64,000 nucleotides of DNA from Alkalilimnicola ehrlichii (GTDB taxonomy: Bacteria; Pseudomonadota; Gammaproteobacteria; Nitrococcales; AK92). Under the pieces are notes generated by a model, which was given only the letters and a program-made list of their open reading frames with translations, was not told where the DNA came from and did not search any database. The stretch lies in the NCBI RefSeq assembly GCF_003399765.1, contig NZ_NFZV01000008.1, forward strand, positions 62,001 through 126,000, read 5' to 3'. The position numbers and the translations under genes are program-made. Shown here piece by piece: positions 62,898 through 64,000 of the stretch (position 1 is the stretch's first letter; the number at the start of each line of letters is the position of its first letter).

Positions 62898-64000
62898 TCA
62901 GGCAGGGCTCGCCCGGCACCGACGCCAGGCAAGAGCAGAATGCAAAACGTGTGTACTTACAATGCGGCGCTTCGTTGACACCTCGTCACGAAAAACATCG
63001 CCGGCGAGAGGAATTTCCGCCGTCACCCGCGTCCCCTGCCCCAGCCGGCTCTGCACTTCCAGGTGCCCGTTCAGCATATGAATACGCTCACGCATACCGC
63101 GCAAGCCAAAAGACGCTTTCGGTTCAAGCCCTTCTTGATCGAAGCCGCTGCCGTTGTCTTCGATCAGAAGGCGGAAACAACGCTCTTCGTATAGCGTTAA
63201 TGTCACATCGACCCGCGTCGCTCTCGCATGCCGGGCGACATTCGTTAGCGCTTCCTGCACAACGCGAAACGCGGCCGTGGCTACCTCGCTGCTCAGTAGA
63301 AATTCGGTATGGCTCAGATGCAGATAATGGGGAACTCCGCTGGTACGGCCAAACTCATTTATCAACCAATCGCAAGCACCGGCCAAGCCGATATCGTCGA
63401 GCGCTCGCGGCCGCAAACCGGCAGCAATGCGGCGGCTCGCATCGCGCGTGGCATCCACCATGACCTCTAGATCCATCAGCTTATCGCGTACCTGCTGCTG
63501 ATCCAGGGGTGTCGGCAACCGTTTCAACATGCCGATTTCAAGCCTAATGGCGGTAATCAGTTGGCCCAGCTCGTCATGTAGCTCGCGGGCGAGGTGTTTC
63601 TGCTCCTCCTCGCGCACCGAGTGCAACATGCTCCACATAGTCCTAATCTGCTCGCGCGACTGCCGCAGTTCGCGCTGCACTCGTTGACGTTCGGTGATAT
63701 CGCGGAAGTTCACACTGCATACGCGACGGCCGTCCGCGCCATTGAAAATACTCGCTGCCACTTCCACCGGCAGTTTCACGCCGTCCTTTCGCCAGTACAC
63801 CAGGTCGCCCTGATAAAGCCCCGTTCTGCGGAACTCCGATAACACCTTGTGAAATCGCCGGTCTGTGTCGTCGGGACGGAAAAAGAGCGCCGTTCCCCCT
63901 CGAATCAGCTCTTCTTCCGTATAACCGAGGATTTTGCACGCCGCCGGATTCGCCGCCAGCACTTCGGCATCCGCAAGATCGCCGGTATCGACATGTAAAA
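62898..64000 (-). CDS. PAS-domain sensor histidine kinase (HisKA_3/NarX-type), N terminus outside the window
   Basis: Coding sequence runs off the right edge: in frame upstream of the apparent GTG at 63962 the sequence reads LHVDTGDLADAE, typical of the beginning of a PAS domain, so the gene is partial. A PAS domain (AANPAACKILGYTEEEL to VNFRDITERQR) is followed by a coiled coil and the HisKA_3 phosphoacceptor box LARELHDELGQLITAIRLEI, then the ATPase region with VVQEALTNVARHARATRVDV (N-box), LIEDNGSGFD and GLRGMRERIHMLNG. Such kinases pair with NarL/LuxR-type regulators; none is seen within the window. It is tandem with the TonB receptor gene on the same strand. Confidence 0.88.
   Translation of the reverse strand, partial: LHVDTGDLADAEVLAANPAACKILGYTEEELIRGGTALFFRPDDTDRRFHKVLSEFRRTGLYQGDLVYWRKDGVKLPVEVAASIFNGADGRRVCSVNFRDITERQRVQRELRQSREQIRTMWSMLHSVREEEQKHLARELHDELGQLITAIRLEIGMLKRLPTPLDQQQVRDKLMDLEVMVDATRDASRRIAAGLRPRALDDIGLAGACDWLINEFGRTSGVPHYLHLSHTEFLLSSEVATAAFRVVQEALTNVARHARATRVDVTLTLYEERCFRLLIEDNGSGFDQEGLEPKASFGLRGMRERIHMLNGHLEVQSRLGQGTRVTAEIPLAGDVFRDEVSTKRRIVSTHVLHSALAWRRCRASPA

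Noticed and set aside
1-64000. CRISPR array, rRNA or transposase genes
   Set aside because: No regularly spaced repeats, rRNA-like sequence or recognisable transposase frame was seen on either strand.

Overview
The window reads as a chromosomal segment of a gammaproteobacterium of moderately high GC. This is inferred from gene families only (SelO, a VPLPA-CTERM/exosortase D exopolysaccharide locus, type VI secretion accessory genes, a FepA-like receptor with a Fur box, CsrB/RsmZ-type RNAs with GacA/UvrY-like promoters); no species is named. It contains no rRNA, no CRISPR array, no recognisable transposase and one tRNA (initiator tRNA-Met).

Layout. 1-1.3 kb: end of a glutamate decarboxylase gene and a short-chain dehydrogenase. 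1.5-9.1 kb: a plus-strand type VI secretion cargo operon (spike-like small protein, TIGR02270 protein, DUF2169 adaptor, thiolase-fold protein, DUF4150 PAAR, large effector). 9.3-11.6 kb: two tandem beta-propeller lipoproteins plus a remnant of a third, possible immunity genes. 11.6-12 kb: decayed FitAB-type toxin-antitoxin locus. 12-14.1 kb: hotdog thioesterase convergent with a 7TM sensor kinase. 14.2-17.8 kb: AI-2E-type permease, SelO, a small unknown protein, HIT protein. 17.9-21.4 kb: glycosyltransferase and APH-fold kinase bracketed by two near-identical GGA-rich small RNAs. 21.4-25 kb: MrfB-MrfA exonuclease/helicase pair. 25.3-27.2 kb: DUF378 protein, divergent ADP-ribosylglycohydrolase-like protein, VPLPA-CTERM protein. 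27.3-53.6 kb: an exopolysaccharide/exosortase locus, almost all on the minus strand: rmlBACD, EpsA regulator, ATPase, PrsT, XrtD, PssDE, other glycosyltransferases, beta-helix lipoprotein, Wzy, Wzx, BY-kinase, Wzz, outer-membrane barrel, Wza, a VPLPA-CTERM protein and a WcaJ-type initiating transferase. 54-57 kb: nuclease-domain/PDZ protein, unknowns, hydrolase, tRNA-fMet. 57.5-59.9 kb: a stand-alone VirD4/TraD-like ATPase with a tiny zinc protein. 60-60.2 kb: third GGA-rich RNA. 60.5-64 kb: Fur-box TonB receptor and a PAS sensor kinase cut by the window edge.

Most interesting: three RNAs (about 17962-18136, 21206-21382, 60001-60176) each carry many GGA motifs in hairpin loops. Each sits behind an identically spaced promoter: a GacA/UvrY-like palindrome, 21 nt, then a -10 box. 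Together they look like an unannotated CsrB/RsmZ family that would titrate CsrA/RsmA. Exopolysaccharide synthesis and type VI secretion, both encoded here, are typical CsrA/RsmA targets in other bacteria.

Caution on sequence quality: about 18 reading-frame breaks occur in otherwise well conserved genes. Nearly all are repaired by adding one base, mostly in a homopolymer of 4-7 bases. This pattern points to base-calling deletions, not pseudogenes, so broken genes are annotated over their full repaired extent and the break is stated. Repairing two such breaks fuses the PAAR protein and both downstream reading frames into one effector of 1226 codons.
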